Assembly (NCBI GenBank): GCA_937873255.1
Contig: CALMVM010000434.1
Location: 1,013-6,917, forward strand
Direction of reading: 5' to 3'
DNA from: an uncultured Verrucomicrobiota bacterium
GTDB lineage: Bacteria > Verrucomicrobiota > Verrucomicrobiia > Chthoniobacterales > SZAS-18
DNA length: 5,905 bases
The translations under genes were made by a program, and so were the position numbers. Shown piece after piece: positions 5,522 through 5,905 of the stretch (position 1 is the stretch's first letter; every line of letters starts with the position of its first letter). The notes under the pieces are model-generated. The model did no database searches. It was not told where the DNA came from and was given only the letters and a program-made list of their open reading frames with translations.

Positions 5522-5905
5522 TCACGATGAATAGCGAAGAATCAAGGCGCGGATTCGATTGCCCCAGCCCGGCACCACGATGCGCTGTCCCCTCTTCATT
5601 GCCGAGTATCCTTGCCGCGCCACGGTAGCCGACGGCATCATGTTCAGGCACGGGCGACCGGAGGAATCTTCGCCCCTGTGACCCGCCGCCGCGCAGAAGC
5701 CGCTCCGTGTCGGACCAGGACACAAGGTCGTCAACGTGACCCCGGTACCCCGGAGTTCTTTGGCCAGTGCTTCCCCCAGGCTGAGCACATAAGCTTTGGA
5801 GGCGTTGTAAACCGCGCTGCCGGCTTCTGGCGCCAGCACGGAGAGTGCCCCAACCAGAAGCACCCGCCCCCGGCCGCGCGCAACCATTACCGGCAGAAAC
5901 GTCAG
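5522..5905 (-). CDS. Short-chain dehydrogenase/reductase, C-terminal part
   Basis: Only the last 127 residues are in the window; the NAD(P)-binding TGxxxGxG motif and the catalytic Asn lie beyond position 5905. The frame stays open to the edge (LTFLPVMVARGRGRVLLVG), so the ATG at 5887 is internal. The active-site YxxxK reads Y-N-A-S-K (visible residues 33-37) and is followed by A-Y-V-L-S-L-G-E-A-L and T-L-C-P-G-P-T, typical of the DltE-like SDR group. Near the C-terminus ATVARQGYSAMKRGQRIVVPG also fits that group. Aligning without gaps to family members places Ala20 where the catalytic serine should be, 13 residues before the tyrosine; a serine lies two residues later. The protein ends at RYSS, somewhat earlier than many relatives. 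The substrate cannot be predicted. It ends 100 bases before the sigma gene and need not be co-transcribed. Confidence 0.92.
   Translation of the reverse strand: MTFLPVMVARGRGRVLLVGALSVLAPEAGSAVYNASKAYVLSLGEALAKELRGTGVTLTTLCPGPTRSGFCAAAGHRGEDSSGRPCLNMMPSATVARQGYSAMKRGQRIVVPGWGNRIRALILRYSS

Overview
All convincing genes in this window lie on the minus strand, so the biological reading order runs from position 5905 down to 1. The DNA is GC-rich. The sigma factor has an N-terminal H-T-T-H-W-S-V-V-L motif. The kinase has an N-terminal zinc ribbon of the form CxxC...P-E-G-x-C-x-x-C. Shine-Dalgarno sites are weak or missing. This combination is typical of Verrucomicrobiota and related Planctomycetes; the assignment is an inference from family style, not from a marker gene.

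Layout in transcription order: (1) 5905-5522, the C-terminal part of a short-chain dehydrogenase/reductase cut by the window edge, with an alanine where the catalytic serine is expected. (2) About 100 bases of spacer. (3) 5421-4663, an ECF-type sigma factor, probably starting at TTG. (4) After 33 bases, 4629-1672, a 985-residue membrane Ser/Thr protein kinase: zinc ribbon, kinase domain, one transmembrane segment, TolB/FlgO-like domain and TPR repeats. (5) A 387-base gene-free stretch (1671-1285) with several stem-loops, including an 11-bp hairpin with a second one immediately beside it. (6) 1284-1024, a small exported protein with two cysteines, followed by a possible terminator. (7) 1023-613, a poorly defined stretch with one small basic ORF (913-650) of doubtful reality. 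(8) 612-1, a sensor-less histidine kinase running off the window.

The core is the sigma factor-kinase pair. Close spacing and shared orientation suggest one transcription unit in which the kinase, perhaps sensing through its extracytoplasmic TolB-like/TPR portion, controls the sigma factor by phosphorylation. That mechanism is known for related sigma-kinase pairs but is inferred here. The histidine kinase is a second, separate signalling gene. No mobile element, CRISPR array, tRNA or rRNA was seen. The long plus-strand ORFs opposite the kinase gene look like antisense shadows.
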